64,000 nucleotides of DNA, taken from assembly GCF_016919005.1 (NCBI RefSeq), contig NZ_JAFFQE010000010.1:62001-126000 (forward strand), read 5' to 3'. The notes beneath the pieces were generated by a model that saw only the letters and a list, made by a program, of their open reading frames with translations, did no database searches and was not told the origin of the DNA. Both the position numbers and the translations under genes were made by a program. This stretch comes from Desulfopila inferna. GTDB lineage: Bacteria; Desulfobacterota; Desulfobulbia; Desulfobulbales; Desulfocapsaceae. This document shows, piece after piece, positions 19,256 to 28,882 of this stretch; within the stretch, counting starts at the first letter, position 1, and every line of letters begins with the position of its first letter.

Positions 19256-20902
19256 ATGAACATTTTGAAAAGAGTTCAGATATCTCTGTTGGTGTTGGTT
19301 CTCCCTGCCGCTTTTGTCTCTGCAGCGCAGGCCCAAGGCCCGTCACTTGCCGAAGAAATGACTCGGTTTCTGGAATGTTATCCGGTTGAGCTGGTCGTCC
19401 GCGACCAGCAGAATCACGCCATCCGCCAAAAAGATGTTTGCCTGGCAACGATTTACCATGAAACCGGGGCTCAGCCCCTCTGGGTAACGGCCGACGGACC
19501 TGGTACGCGGGCCGCCGTTATCCTGAAATACCTGAAAAATGCCGCAGAGGAAGGGCTGGATGCCGGCAGTTATGAGGTAGAAGAAATCGAGGCCCTCTGG
19601 CATGATCCTTCTCTGTCATCCCTGGCGCGGCTTGACACGCTGCTCACCTTCAATGCTGTAAAGTATATCCATAATGTCAACCAAGGAGAATTTGAACCCT
19701 ATGTTGTCGACCCTGAACTCTTCGCAGAGGCCGGAAAACAACAATTTACCCCGGTTGACATTGTTGAGAGGATGATCGCCGCTACGGATCTTGATCGATT
19801 TTTTCGGCAAATGCCTCCGCAAAATATGCACTATCGCGCTTTGAAAGCAGGGCTTGCCGTCTACCGCAACATGGAGCAGTCGACTGCCCTGGAGGAGATT
19901 GAGCGGAATACTACCATTCACCCTGGAGATAATGATGGCAGAATCCCCCTGATCAGGGGACGTCTGGCTCTCTTTGCCGGCCGAGTTCCTAATCAGGATG
20001 AGAGGACACTCTATGACGACCACCTTGAGGAGCAAATACTGCTCTTTCAGGAATTGCATGGACTGCAAAGAGATGGACTTATCGGGCCCCAAACCATTGC
20101 TGCACTCAACATTTCTCCCGCGGAGCGGGTTGAACAGATTCGAGTCAACATGGCGCGCTGGCGCTGGCAGGATCACGATATCGGTGAGGAATATGTCCTT
20201 GTCAATATAGCAAATTTCAGACTGTACGCCTATCGTGGGGGAGAGCTTCAGCTCAATATCCCGGTAATCGTCGGGCAGTTTCAGCATCAGACCCCTGTTT
20301 TTTCGGATCAGATAAAATATCTCGAAATCAATCCTTTCTGGAATATCCCACCTAGCATTGCTGTTAATGAGAAGCTATCAGAATTACGTGAGAATCCCCA
20401 TTCTCTGGTGGAGAAAAATATACGCCTTTTTTCAAGCTGGCAGGAAGACGGGATCGAACTCGACTCCACAGCAATCGATTGGGCCGGGGTAACACCTGGA
20501 CAGATGGCCCGCTACAAACTCCGTCAAGACCCTGGGCCAAGTAACGCTCTAGGCCAGCTCAAGTTTGTTTTCCCTAATCATTATTCCGTTTATCTCCATG
20601 ATACCCCAACAAAAAATCTATTTACTAAAGAGAGGCGGTACTTCAGCCATGGCTGCATCCGGGTCTCCACCCCTGTTCAGCTGGCGGTATTCATGCTCGA
20701 GGAGAATGAACAGAGCTGGAATGAGGCCAAAATAAGAGAGCTGATTGCGTCTCAGAAGAGAAAGGTGCTGCGCATAAGCCCGCCCTTGCCGGTGCATCTG
20801 ACCTACCAGACGGCATGGGTAGACAAAAATGGCAGAATCCATTTTAATGAGGACATTTACGCCCGTGACAAAAAGCTACTTAAGGCACTGAATATAAAAT
20901 GA
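19256..20902 (+). CDS. YcbB/LdtD-type murein L,D-transpeptidase
   Basis: About 548 residues. Signal peptide (MNILKRVQ, then a hydrophobic core to VSAAQAQ). A scaffold region precedes a peptidoglycan-binding domain (LQELHGLQRDGLIGPQTIAAL) and a YkuD catalytic domain with HDTPTKNLF and YFSHGCIRVS, where the Cys is the nucleophile. Enzymes of this class make 3-3 cross-links in the periplasm. The ATG at 19256 places the signal peptide at the N-terminus; 19238 would add six residues. Its 3' end overlaps the DUF882 gene as ATGA, as ycbB and ycbK are neighbours in E. coli. Confidence 0.88.
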   Translation: MNILKRVQISLLVLVLPAAFVSAAQAQGPSLAEEMTRFLECYPVELVVRDQQNHAIRQKDVCLATIYHETGAQPLWVTADGPGTRAAVILKYLKNAAEEGLDAGSYEVEEIEALWHDPSLSSLARLDTLLTFNAVKYIHNVNQGEFEPYVVDPELFAEAGKQQFTPVDIVERMIAATDLDRFFRQMPPQNMHYRALKAGLAVYRNMEQSTALEEIERNTTIHPGDNDGRIPLIRGRLALFAGRVPNQDERTLYDDHLEEQILLFQELHGLQRDGLIGPQTIAALNISPAERVEQIRVNMARWRWQDHDIGEEYVLVNIANFRLYAYRGGELQLNIPVIVGQFQHQTPVFSDQIKYLEINPFWNIPPSIAVNEKLSELRENPHSLVEKNIRLFSSWQEDGIELDSTAIDWAGVTPGQMARYKLRQDPGPSNALGQLKFVFPNHYSVYLHDTPTKNLFTKERRYFSHGCIRVSTPVQLAVFMLEENEQSWNEAKIRELIASQKRKVLRISPPLPVHLTYQTAWVDKNGRIHFNEDIYARDKKLLKALNIK

Positions 20903-21477
20903 ATATAGAAAAATACACCAGAGGAGGACAAAGCATAGTGGATACTCAAAGATCCATGAGCAGGCGTTCCTTTCTTTCCGCTTCGCTGTGCACTGCCGCC
21001 GGTCTGTTCCTGCCCGATGGCGTGCTGGCGATGAAAAAGGAATCGAAAAGGCTGCGATTTTATCACACCCACACCGGTCGGAACCTGGAAATCAAATACA
21101 GTCCGGGAGGCTATCGTTCTGTGCGTCAAGCTTTGGAAGACTTTCTTTGCGATTTTCGCACCGGTGAAAAACATCCTCTCGATCCCCGTCTCTTTGACAG
21201 CCTCTATGCCATCCAGAACCGATGCGCTCAGCAGGCCTCCTTTGAGATAATATCCGGATATCGTTCACCGAAGACCAACGCCAGTTTGCGCAAAAACAGC
21301 TCCGGAGTGGCTCGGAAAAGCTTACATATGCAGGGAAGAGCCCTTGATATCAGGGCCTCAGAGCTGTCCACCCGCACACTTCGAGATCTGGCAATGCAGC
21401 TCCATGACGGCGGTGTCGGCTATTATCCCGCATCGGATTTTATCCATATAGATACAGGCCGCAAAAGAAGCTGGTAG
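20899..21477 (+). CDS. DUF882/YcbK-family M15-like peptidase
   Basis: 192 residues. Tat-type signal (MSRRSFLSASLC). Peptidase M15 fold with SLHMQGRALDIR and HIDTGRKRSW supplying the zinc-binding His and Asp. YcbK-family proteins are periplasmic murein endopeptidase-like enzymes. Translation is coupled to the L,D-transpeptidase through the ATGA overlap, suggesting joint cell-wall remodelling. Confidence 0.85.
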   Translation: MNIEKYTRGGQSIVDTQRSMSRRSFLSASLCTAAGLFLPDGVLAMKKESKRLRFYHTHTGRNLEIKYSPGGYRSVRQALEDFLCDFRTGEKHPLDPRLFDSLYAIQNRCAQQASFEIISGYRSPKTNASLRKNSSGVARKSLHMQGRALDIRASELSTRTLRDLAMQLHDGGVGYYPASDFIHIDTGRKRSW

Positions 21478-21487
21478 CACGCTCTCT

Positions 21488-22348
21488 TTACAACCATATC
21501 CTGAGACCGGCGACCAGGGACAGCGTATCGGTATCCTCACCCTCCGCCTCGGCCAGATCCTCCGCTTCAAATAGCTTGCGGTTCCATGAAACGCCGATAT
21601 AGGGAGCGAACTCCCTGGTGAAGTGATACCGCAGCCGCAGTCCCATCTCAATGAAGTTGATTCCCTGACCGACACCGTATTCTTCAACTTCCTGCAAGGC
21701 CACAAGGGTTTCGAAGCGCGGCTGGAGGACCAGACGCTGGGAGAGAAGCATGTCATACTCAACTTCGACAACAGCGGAAAGATCGCCGTCTTCACTGAGG
21801 TAAGCGGTGGCCTCGCTCTCGAACCAGTATGGTGCGAGTCCCTGGATACCGAAGGCGGCAAAGGTCCTGTCCGGATCAGGCTTGAAGTCGTGGCGAATAC
21901 CCAATTGCAAATCCCAGAATGACGAGATGTTACGGCTGTAGAGCAACTCCGTCTCAGCCTCCTCCACCTTTTCCTCATCCACCAGCCAGGAACCCTCACT
22001 TTTGAACCAGAGCTTGTTGTAGTCGAAACCGGCCCAGGCCTGCACATCCCACAACAGCGCCGCATCACCCTCCCTGCTCTGGTATTCGATACGGTCGCCG
22101 ATGAAACGAGTAAAAAGCTCGTTGTCATGCACGAACTGCACATCGAAATTCTGCTGCGCCCCCTGCTGGGCATCCTGCACGTGCTTTTGTACACGCTGGC
22201 CGACCTCGGGATCTGTCTCGACCTCGCTATAATCGGCTGGGAAGTCACGTTCTTCGGGATCGGTATACGATCCCTCGGCACAAAAACCTCCTGCCGGCAG
22301 AGAAATGACAGCGCATATCATCATGGTGAATAGGTGTCGCATCAGCAA
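21488..22348 (-). CDS. copB: CopB-type outer-membrane copper resistance protein
   Basis: 286 residues with a signal peptide (ISLPAGGFC). It matches CopB: WDVQAWAGFDYNKLWFKSEG, then alternating beta strands, RHDFKPDPDRTF, YWFESEATAYLSEDG and the C-terminal WNRKLF followed by GLRIWL ending in an aromatic/hydrophobic beta-signal. The Met/His-rich copper-binding N-terminus common in CopB is short here. Lies 11 bp after copA on the same strand; the two form a periplasm/outer-membrane copper detoxification pair. Confidence 0.88.
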   Translation of the reverse strand: MLMRHLFTMMICAVISLPAGGFCAEGSYTDPEERDFPADYSEVETDPEVGQRVQKHVQDAQQGAQQNFDVQFVHDNELFTRFIGDRIEYQSREGDAALLWDVQAWAGFDYNKLWFKSEGSWLVDEEKVEEAETELLYSRNISSFWDLQLGIRHDFKPDPDRTFAAFGIQGLAPYWFESEATAYLSEDGDLSAVVEVEYDMLLSQRLVLQPRFETLVALQEVEEYGVGQGINFIEMGLRLRYHFTREFAPYIGVSWNRKLFEAEDLAEAEGEDTDTLSLVAGLRIWL

Positions 22349-22358
22349 ATCCTCCTTT

Positions 22359-24134
22359 TCAGGCTACGCGGACCACCTGGGCCATCCCGGCTTCCATGTG
22401 GTAGAGCAGGTGGCAGTGAAAAGCCCAGTCTCCTTTTTCAATGGGCGTGATTAATACCGACAGCACCTCGCCGGGTTTAGTAAGTATGGTATGTTTGAAG
22501 GGCAGCTTTTCCGCACCATTTTCCAGCTGCATCCACATTCCATGCAAGTGAATGGGATGTTCCATCATGGTGTGGTTGACGAGAAAGAGACGCAGCCGTT
22601 CATTGTGCCGGAAGAGATAGGGGCCGGGATGTTCGCTGAACTTTTTGCCGTCGAAGCTGAACATGTAGCGTTCCATATTGGCGGTGATGTTGACGGTCAT
22701 TTCCCTGTCGACGATATCGGAATACTTCTGCGGCTCCGTGGAGATGAGGTCGTCGTAGGTCAGCACCCGCCAGCCGTCGTCTCCAAGGCCGATGCCGGTC
22801 TCGTCAAGCCGGTATTTGGGATTCATGATCACCATGACCACGTTGGCGTTGGATTTCTCCGGCTTAAACGGAGTCGGTCCATTCGGTCCAGGTATGCGCG
22901 GGTCGTGGCGCGGAGGCTGACCTTTATTGCTATGCTGCATCTTGCCATGCGGCATCTTCTCTTCCCTGCTCATGCCGAAAAAGGTCTTGTCCATACCGCC
23001 CATGCCGATATCCTCCAGACGTCGGACGGGTCTCGGCCGCAGCTGGGGAACCGGCGCCGAAAGGCCCGGCTCGGGAGAGAGGGTGCCGCGCGTGTAGCCG
23101 CTGCGATCCAGCGATTCGGCGAAGATGGTGAAGGGCTTGTCCTGTCTCGGCCTGACCAGCACGTCGTAGGTTTCGGCCACACCGATGCGGAACTCGTGTA
23201 CTGGAACCGGACGCACAGCCTTGCCGTCTGCCATGACCACCTCCATGTCCATGCCCGGGATGCGAATGTCGAAATTGGTCATGGTGGAAGCGTTGATGAA
23301 GCGCAGGCGGATAATCTCTCCGGGGTTAAACAGCGCCGTCCAGTTCATGTTGGGCGAGTGGCCGTTCATCAGATAGGTATAGGTGTAGGCGGTGACATCG
23401 AGCAAGTCGACGGGGCTCATGCGCATTCTGCCCCAGGCCATGCGATCCTTGACCGTCTTTGCCAGGCCCCGCTCCCGGGCGTCTTCAAAAAATTCCCAAA
23501 TGGTACGCCGTTGGAAGTTATAGTAGTGGCCTTCGAGGTTGATATGCCGGAAGATTGTCTCCGGATCCTCGAAGGACCAGTCGGAAAGGACAATGGGATA
23601 ATCCCGGTCGTACTTGAAGGGCTCGCCGTCCCTGGGATCGATGATCAGCGGTCCGTAGGTGCCCGTCTGCTCCTGAAACCTTGAGTGGCTGTGGTACCAG
23701 TAGGTGCCTGCCTGCTTCACCCTGTAATGGTACTCATAGGTTTCGCCAGGTTGGATACCGTCAAAATTGACACCAGGAACTCCATCCATGCGAAAGGGCA
23801 CCAGGATGCCGTGCCAGTGGATGGACGAATGCTCGGTATCCATGAGCATATTGGTGACGTTGAGCCTGATCTCATCGCCTTCCCGCAGGTGGATCAACGG
23901 CCCCGGAACGGTGCCGTTGATGACGGTGGCGCGTCCTTCGCGGCCGTTGACAAAGAAGGGCGCATATTTGATAGTCAGGTCATAGCGACTCCGCGGTCCG
24001 GTCGGAATGAGATCCGGTCTTCCGGAGGCGGCCCATGCCGGCAACGGCACGGAGAACGGCAGTCCGGCAAGGAAAATGGCGGCACCGCCAGCCTTGAGGA
24101 TCTCTCGCCTACTGAAGCCTTGGGCGTGGTCCAT
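22359..24134 (-). CDS. copA: CopA multicopper oxidase
   Basis: 591 residues, Tat signal (FSRREILKAGGAAIFL). Three cupredoxin domains with all copper ligand motifs: HWHGILVPFRMDGVPG, YWYHSHSRFQEQTG, HPIHLHGMW and the C-terminal WAFHCHLLYHMEAGM with the T1 Cys. A Met-rich segment (GMGGMDKTFFGMSR) is shorter than in many CopA proteins. It oxidises Cu(I) in the periplasm; as an O2-dependent enzyme it implies that the host meets oxygen at times, or keeps it for copper binding. Upstream of copB, same operon. Confidence 0.92.
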   Translation of the reverse strand: MDHAQGFSRREILKAGGAAIFLAGLPFSVPLPAWAASGRPDLIPTGPRSRYDLTIKYAPFFVNGREGRATVINGTVPGPLIHLREGDEIRLNVTNMLMDTEHSSIHWHGILVPFRMDGVPGVNFDGIQPGETYEYHYRVKQAGTYWYHSHSRFQEQTGTYGPLIIDPRDGEPFKYDRDYPIVLSDWSFEDPETIFRHINLEGHYYNFQRRTIWEFFEDARERGLAKTVKDRMAWGRMRMSPVDLLDVTAYTYTYLMNGHSPNMNWTALFNPGEIIRLRFINASTMTNFDIRIPGMDMEVVMADGKAVRPVPVHEFRIGVAETYDVLVRPRQDKPFTIFAESLDRSGYTRGTLSPEPGLSAPVPQLRPRPVRRLEDIGMGGMDKTFFGMSREEKMPHGKMQHSNKGQPPRHDPRIPGPNGPTPFKPEKSNANVVMVIMNPKYRLDETGIGLGDDGWRVLTYDDLISTEPQKYSDIVDREMTVNITANMERYMFSFDGKKFSEHPGPYLFRHNERLRLFLVNHTMMEHPIHLHGMWMQLENGAEKLPFKHTILTKPGEVLSVLITPIEKGDWAFHCHLLYHMEAGMAQVVRVA

Positions 24135-24449
24135 GAAATTTCCTCCATCTCAGTATTTACGGGATTCCAGACAAAATTATCGAATAATAGAAATATTGAC
24201 TCCCCTGGAGGGTTCGATTGGCTTCCTCCCAGGCCGCTCCCCGCCAGTTGGATATCGTTCTTAGCTTTTTGGCAAGCTATAATGCAACTTGTATGCCATC
24301 TACGTTTCGTTTTCTAAAAGCATTAGAAGTTTCATGGTCTGAGCCTAACACTAACACTCTCTTTTTCAGATTGGCTGGACAGCATAACAAATCTATCCGG
24401 AACGGCTGGACTGCATAGCGTGCATGCCATAGTCGCGGTACCGTAAAAA

Positions 24450-24857
24450 ATCCGCTCTTTCTCGCCGCTGGCGTGGATCGCACCTCGCGGCATCCTGGCG
24501 GCGGCCACGGCAGGGATTTTCGGTCCGGCGCTGGTCGCTGCCGGCTACCAGGACGCCGAGGCGCTTCTGCCGATCGTCTTTCTGATCATTATTGTAACCG
24601 TGCTGGTGCATGGACTCTCCCTGGGGCCGCTGGCGCGAAAGATATCCCTGGCGGCAGAAGAAGAAAACGGTCTGCTAAGCGTAGGGGCCTCTCCCTGGAC
24701 AAAGGCCCTGGCGCAAACACTGAAAAAACTTGAGGTGGACGTGGTTGTAGCCGATGGGTCCTATCAGCGCCTTAAGCCGCTCCGTATGGACGGCATCAAG
24801 GTTTTGAGCTATTATTACCTTTATGGCTGGAGCCATTCGCATGATTTTCCATATTGA
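24450..24857 (+). pseudogene. fragment of a CPA1 (NhaP-type) cation:proton antiporter
   Basis: Open frame of about 136 codons that starts inside a protein. AWIAPRGILAAATAGIFG and VTVLVHGLSLGPLARKI are the last transmembrane helices of an NhaP-like antiporter, and VVVADGSYQRLKPLRMDGIK belongs to its C-terminal TrkA-N-like domain. Upstream sequence lacks the rest and downstream of GIK the sequence stops matching, ending in a random tail. Both ends are missing, so this is a relic. Confidence 0.75.
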
Positions 24858-24929
24858 ACCGAAGGCCATGAGAAGGTTTAAAACAATAAGCAGCCAGGCT
24901 CCGATTTTTACTGATTGTGCAAGTTTCAT
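24803..24929 (-). pseudogene. 5' fragment of a membrane sensor protein, fused in opposition to the antiporter relic
   Basis: From the ATG at 24929 on the minus strand: MKLAQSVKIGAWLLIVLNLL, then a short FGSIW stretch and MAPAIKVIIAQN. This is a single transmembrane helix with the start of a periplasmic sensing domain, as at the start of chemoreceptor or histidine kinase proteins. The recognisable part ends near 24805, where the reverse strand becomes the antiporter fragment. Only the first ~42 codons remain. Confidence 0.55.
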
Positions 24930-25054
24930 AACTAAAGCTCTTTGTCAATTTTGGAATGGCTGACTCTCTTGAGACAAGTTTAGCAAATGAAAAGCAAAAA
25001 AGGGACATAGGCCTCCAATTGGTGACTGTAAGGATGACCACAGGGAATGACACT

Positions 25055-25843
25055 CTACATTAATCCGCGCTTGCGATAGACGGCATAGATAATGCGATCG
25101 ATCAGGGCAAAGAGAATGATCGGCACAATAAGAAAGATCAGGGTTAACAGCGAGGCCACGCTCTTATCGGATGAGTTGAGCAGAGGAAAAATATAACCGG
25201 AATAGGAAGGCACCGTGCCGCCGCCAATGAGGAAAACCAGAAAATATTCGGAAAAGGAAACCAGAAAGACAATGATGGCTCCGGCGACAATAGCCGGCAG
25301 CAGCAGCGGCAGCTCTATGGTGATCAGGATACGCAGGGATGAAGCGCCTATATTGCGGGCACAGATGGCGAAACCTTCACCATGGGTTTGATAGCCGGCG
25401 GTCAATGCCCGCAGCATATAGGGATAGCTGTAGAGGCCGAGTATGATGACGACCCCCATGAAGGTATCGGCTATGCCGAGATGAATAAAAAAATAATGCG
25501 CCCCCATGGCAAACGCCATGGGCGGGATAAGCGCGGGGGCAAGAAAGAGGCCCTCGAGAAATGCTTTCCCGGTAAAGGAGGTTCGGGCAAAAAGTTTTGC
25601 CGGCAGCACGGTCAGCACCAATGTCAGCAGAACCGTGGCGAAGGAATAGGCACAGGAAATAAATAAACTGAGGATAATGTCTTCCTTGTGGGCCAGCAGA
25701 TAAGAGATGCTCCTCAAGTCAAAGTCGGTGGGGTTAATCTGCGGAAACATCCAGGCCGATGAAACAGCATAGAGGAGCAGGACGATCAGTGGAGAGACAA
25801 ACACCGCAAAAAAGAGGGTCAGCAGCAGCATGAACCTGATCAT
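25055..25843 (-). CDS. ABC transporter permease (YnjC-like, second half)
   Basis: 262 residues, six predicted helices and the BPD permease EAA-like loop (GFAICARNIGASSLRILITIE). It overlaps the other permease by 4 bases (ATGA). E. coli YnjC is one fused protein covering both permeases; here they are separate. Last gene of the selD operon. Together with the permease, ATPase and binding protein it forms a complete import system. Confidence 0.82.
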   Translation of the reverse strand: MIRFMLLLTLFFAVFVSPLIVLLLYAVSSAWMFPQINPTDFDLRSISYLLAHKEDIILSLFISCAYSFATVLLTLVLTVLPAKLFARTSFTGKAFLEGLFLAPALIPPMAFAMGAHYFFIHLGIADTFMGVVIILGLYSYPYMLRALTAGYQTHGEGFAICARNIGASSLRILITIELPLLLPAIVAGAIIVFLVSFSEYFLVFLIGGGTVPSYSGYIFPLLNSSDKSVASLLTLIFLIVPIILFALIDRIIYAVYRKRGLM

Positions 25844-26706
25844 AATTTCCGCACCCCCTTCTCCAGACGTGAAGAAAATTTGAGATAGGAGAGGATAAAG
25901 ATCAGAGAGAAGCAGAAAACCAGGGTAAGCATGGCCATGGCCACCGGCCGCATCGTTAAGTCCTTCTGGAAGAAATAGTCATAGATCCGTATCGATATCA
26001 TGCCGGGATAGCTGTCGCCGAGTACAAAGGGTAAATCAAAGCCACCGAAGGAAAAAACAAAGAGAATAATAAAGGTGGTATTGATCACCGGCATGATAAA
26101 GGGCAGAATCAGGGTAAAAAAGATGCGCAGCTGCGAGGCTCCGAGCATGCCCGCCGTTTCCATAATGCGGCGGTCAAAGCGGCTGAGGATGGCATAGACC
26201 ATGACCATCACGAAAGGTGTTTCCTTATAGATGTAGGCGGCGATAAGAGCAAATCCGGATCGGGTATAGAGCAGATTGGGAAAGGCCTCAAACGAATCGA
26301 TCAGGCCCAGCTGATAGGCGATGGAGGCCATGATGCCGGTTTTCGAGAGGAGGATAATACCGATAAAACCGACGGCGATATGCGGCAGAATCAATGGAAT
26401 CTTATAGACGACGGTCCAGCTGTGATACCTGCCCGGCAGCCTCCACAGCAGATAGGAAAAGAGTGTACCGATGATTATGGAAATCAGTGTTGCCGTAAGA
26501 GCGACATAGAGCGAAAAAAGAGCCGATTGCAGAAACCAGGTATCTCCAAACAGCTCCTTGTAGGCAAAGAACATATCCTCGTAGGTATAGGAATACATCA
26601 TCAACCCGAAAGACTGTAATCCGGTAACCAGGAGCCCGCCTCCGATGACGGCCAGAAAGGGGATAAGCAGGGGAAGCAGGCTGAGGAGAATGAAGGAGCG
26701 CCGCAT
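25840..26706 (-). CDS. ABC transporter permease (YnjC-like, first half)
   Basis: 288 residues, six helices (start FILLSLLPLLIPFLAVIGGG) with an EAA-type loop (MLGASQLRIFFTLILPFIMP). Sits 5 bp after the binding protein gene and is translationally coupled to the second permease. The family resemblance to YnjC comes mainly from the neighbouring YnjB-like binding protein. Confidence 0.82.
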   Translation of the reverse strand: MRRSFILLSLLPLLIPFLAVIGGGLLVTGLQSFGLMMYSYTYEDMFFAYKELFGDTWFLQSALFSLYVALTATLISIIIGTLFSYLLWRLPGRYHSWTVVYKIPLILPHIAVGFIGIILLSKTGIMASIAYQLGLIDSFEAFPNLLYTRSGFALIAAYIYKETPFVMVMVYAILSRFDRRIMETAGMLGASQLRIFFTLILPFIMPVINTTFIILFVFSFGGFDLPFVLGDSYPGMISIRIYDYFFQKDLTMRPVAMAMLTLVFCFSLIFILSYLKFSSRLEKGVRKL

Positions 26707-26711
26707 CTATC

Positions 26712-27920
26712 CTACCGGCCGCGCAATACCAGCTTTTCCCAGTCACGCTCGAGAAGTTCCAGATAGGCCGAAGGTATTTCAGGAACAGCGGCAGATGCCA
26801 GAGAGGAGAGCGGCAGAGTTGCCTCGCCAAGTTCAAGTTCCTCAAAACGGGTGCGCATCTCCTCATCCAGACGATTTAGCTCAAGTACCGTAAAATCTCC
26901 CCAGTTGCGGGGTTCATTCTTGTGCAGCTGCGCTTCGGCAGAGAGCAGGAAGTCGGCAACGACCAGTGCCCCGGCACGATTGGCTGCATTATAGGGCACG
27001 GCGGTGTAATGGGTGTTGTAGAGCGATCCCTCCTTCATAACAAAGGTGCGGACACTCTCGGGATAACGCCCCTGAAGAATCCTGCTCTGGGCGTTGGCCT
27101 GATGATAGCTCATATTCAATAACACCTCTCTCCTCTCGAACAAGGTATCGAGAGCACCGATATCCCGGGGATAGGTCCTGCCCTGCTGCCAGAGATACGG
27201 CTTGAGGTCATTGAGATACTCCCAGAGCTTCGGCGCGTTTTTCCTGTAGAGTTCCTCATCGAGCCCTTCCATATATTGACTGTGGCCTCCGGTGAGGGCA
27301 TAGAATGCCTGGCGAATAAATGCCGATCCGGTAAAATCAGGCGGCTTGGGATACGTGAATTTACCTGGATTTTCCTTCACCCATTCCTTGAGCGCGGCAA
27401 AGGAATCCGGGGGCACAGGAACCGTTGCCGTATCATATTCGAAGACAAACTGGGCTCTGCCGAAAGGGGCTTCGTACCCCTGCACCGGAAAGCCGAAATC
27501 ATAGGCCACGGAGGCAGGATCCACCAATGAAAAATTCGGCAGCACCTTGGTTATCGGCCCATACAGCAATTCATTTTCCTTGGCGTTTTTAAAATTTTCT
27601 CCATTGACCCAGAGAAGATCCATGGTGCCCTTTTCTCTTCCCGCCTGTTTTTCGGTGAGCAGCTTATTGATGAAAATCGCCGCATCGGCCGGGATTCGTT
27701 TCAATTTGATATCATAGCGTTTTTTTACTTCAGCGACAACATAGGTGTCGACCCAGGAATTTATGGTGGGTGAGCCGCCCCACATAAACCATTTCACCTC
27801 CGTACCCTTTGCCTCCCGGACCAGCAGCTCGAAGGAGTCCGCTGCCGTAGCCCGGGATATCCCGGATATGGATATGCTGAGTAGAGAAATTATTATTGCC
27901 GCTAGCCGGAATAATCGCAT
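26712..27920 (-). CDS. YnjB-like ABC transporter substrate-binding protein
   Basis: 402 residues with a signal peptide. EVKWFMWGGSPTINSWVDTY and INKLLTEKQAGREKGTMDLL with DLLWVNGENF are the signatures of YnjB-type binding proteins, a branch of the iron/thiamine/polyamine superfamily. The ligand is unknown. Its start overlaps the ATPase end by 19 bases, so the two are coupled. A binding protein in an operon led by selD raises the possibility of a selenium-containing ligand, which is inference. Confidence 0.85.
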   Translation of the reverse strand: MRLFRLAAIIISLLSISISGISRATAADSFELLVREAKGTEVKWFMWGGSPTINSWVDTYVVAEVKKRYDIKLKRIPADAAIFINKLLTEKQAGREKGTMDLLWVNGENFKNAKENELLYGPITKVLPNFSLVDPASVAYDFGFPVQGYEAPFGRAQFVFEYDTATVPVPPDSFAALKEWVKENPGKFTYPKPPDFTGSAFIRQAFYALTGGHSQYMEGLDEELYRKNAPKLWEYLNDLKPYLWQQGRTYPRDIGALDTLFERREVLLNMSYHQANAQSRILQGRYPESVRTFVMKEGSLYNTHYTAVPYNAANRAGALVVADFLLSAEAQLHKNEPRNWGDFTVLELNRLDEEMRTRFEELELGEATLPLSSLASAAVPEIPSAYLELLERDWEKLVLRGR

Positions 27921-28882
27921 GGTCGGTCCTCCATAGGAATGAATTGCTTGATGTAAATCCTTACCCGATCACCTTCGGCAAAATCAGGATTAAAACTGTA
28001 GGCTGTGAGGACAATATCATCCAGATGCACTCGATATATTATAAAGTGCCCGGCAAAAAGAATATTGGTGACAAGACCATGACCGTTGCTGTCCTTTTCC
28101 ATTCCAATGGCTTCGGCCCGGACCCTGATATCCCCCGCCGGTTTTTCTTCCTCAAGGCCAACGGCAGCAAGGCAGCGTGCCGGAATGATATTGACATGCC
28201 CCAGGAAATCGGCGACCCGGGTAGAGACCGGATGGTTGTAAACTGTCCTGACATCGTCATACTGGCACAGTCGGCCATCCAGCATGATGCCGATCTTGTC
28301 GGACATCATAAAGGCCTCCTGGAGATCGTGGGTGACACTGAGAGTGGTGATGGTATATTCTCGCTGAAAATTACGGATAAACTCAGCGGTTTCCGCTTTG
28401 AGATTGCGGTCGAGATTGGCAAAGGGTTCATCGAGAAGCAGAATCGAGGGACTGACCACCATCGCTCTGGCCAGGGCCACGCGTTGCTGCTGACCGGCCG
28501 AAAGCTGGTTGGGGTAAAACTTCTGTTTATCGGCTATCTGGAAGTAATCAAGCATATCCAGCACCCTCCGTCTGATTTCACTTCCCTCGGTTTTGCGGCA
28601 GCGCAGGCCGAAAGCAACATTGTCAAAGATGGTCATGGTGGGGAAAAGGAGATAATCCTGAAAGACCAGAATAGCCGGATTATACTGCAGATCGGCTGTA
28701 GAGGTTACCAAACCGCGGTCAGCCTCCTCCAGCCCGGCAATAATTTTCAGCAGAGTTGTCTTTCCGGCCCCCGATGGACCGATGATGGAAACCAGCTCAC
28801 CCTCATTGACCTGAAAAGAGACCCTTTTAAGGACGCGGAGATTCCCGTAGCTTTTCTCGACAGCGTCTATATCAAGAAACAT
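27902..28882 (-). CDS. ABC transporter ATP-binding protein (YnjD/PotA-like)
   Basis: 326 residues. Walker A IGPSGAGKTTLLK, signature LSAGQQQRVALARAM, Walker B SILLLDEPFANLD and the H-loop SVTHDLQEAFMM; a C-terminal TOBE-like regulatory domain from about residue 240. Couples ATP hydrolysis to import through the two permeases. Overlaps the kinase gene by 16 bases at its start and the binding protein gene at its end. Confidence 0.92.
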   Translation of the reverse strand: MFLDIDAVEKSYGNLRVLKRVSFQVNEGELVSIIGPSGAGKTTLLKIIAGLEEADRGLVTSTADLQYNPAILVFQDYLLFPTMTIFDNVAFGLRCRKTEGSEIRRRVLDMLDYFQIADKQKFYPNQLSAGQQQRVALARAMVVSPSILLLDEPFANLDRNLKAETAEFIRNFQREYTITTLSVTHDLQEAFMMSDKIGIMLDGRLCQYDDVRTVYNHPVSTRVADFLGHVNIIPARCLAAVGLEEEKPAGDIRVRAEAIGMEKDSNGHGLVTNILFAGHFIIYRVHLDDIVLTAYSFNPDFAEGDRVRIYIKQFIPMEDRPCDYSG

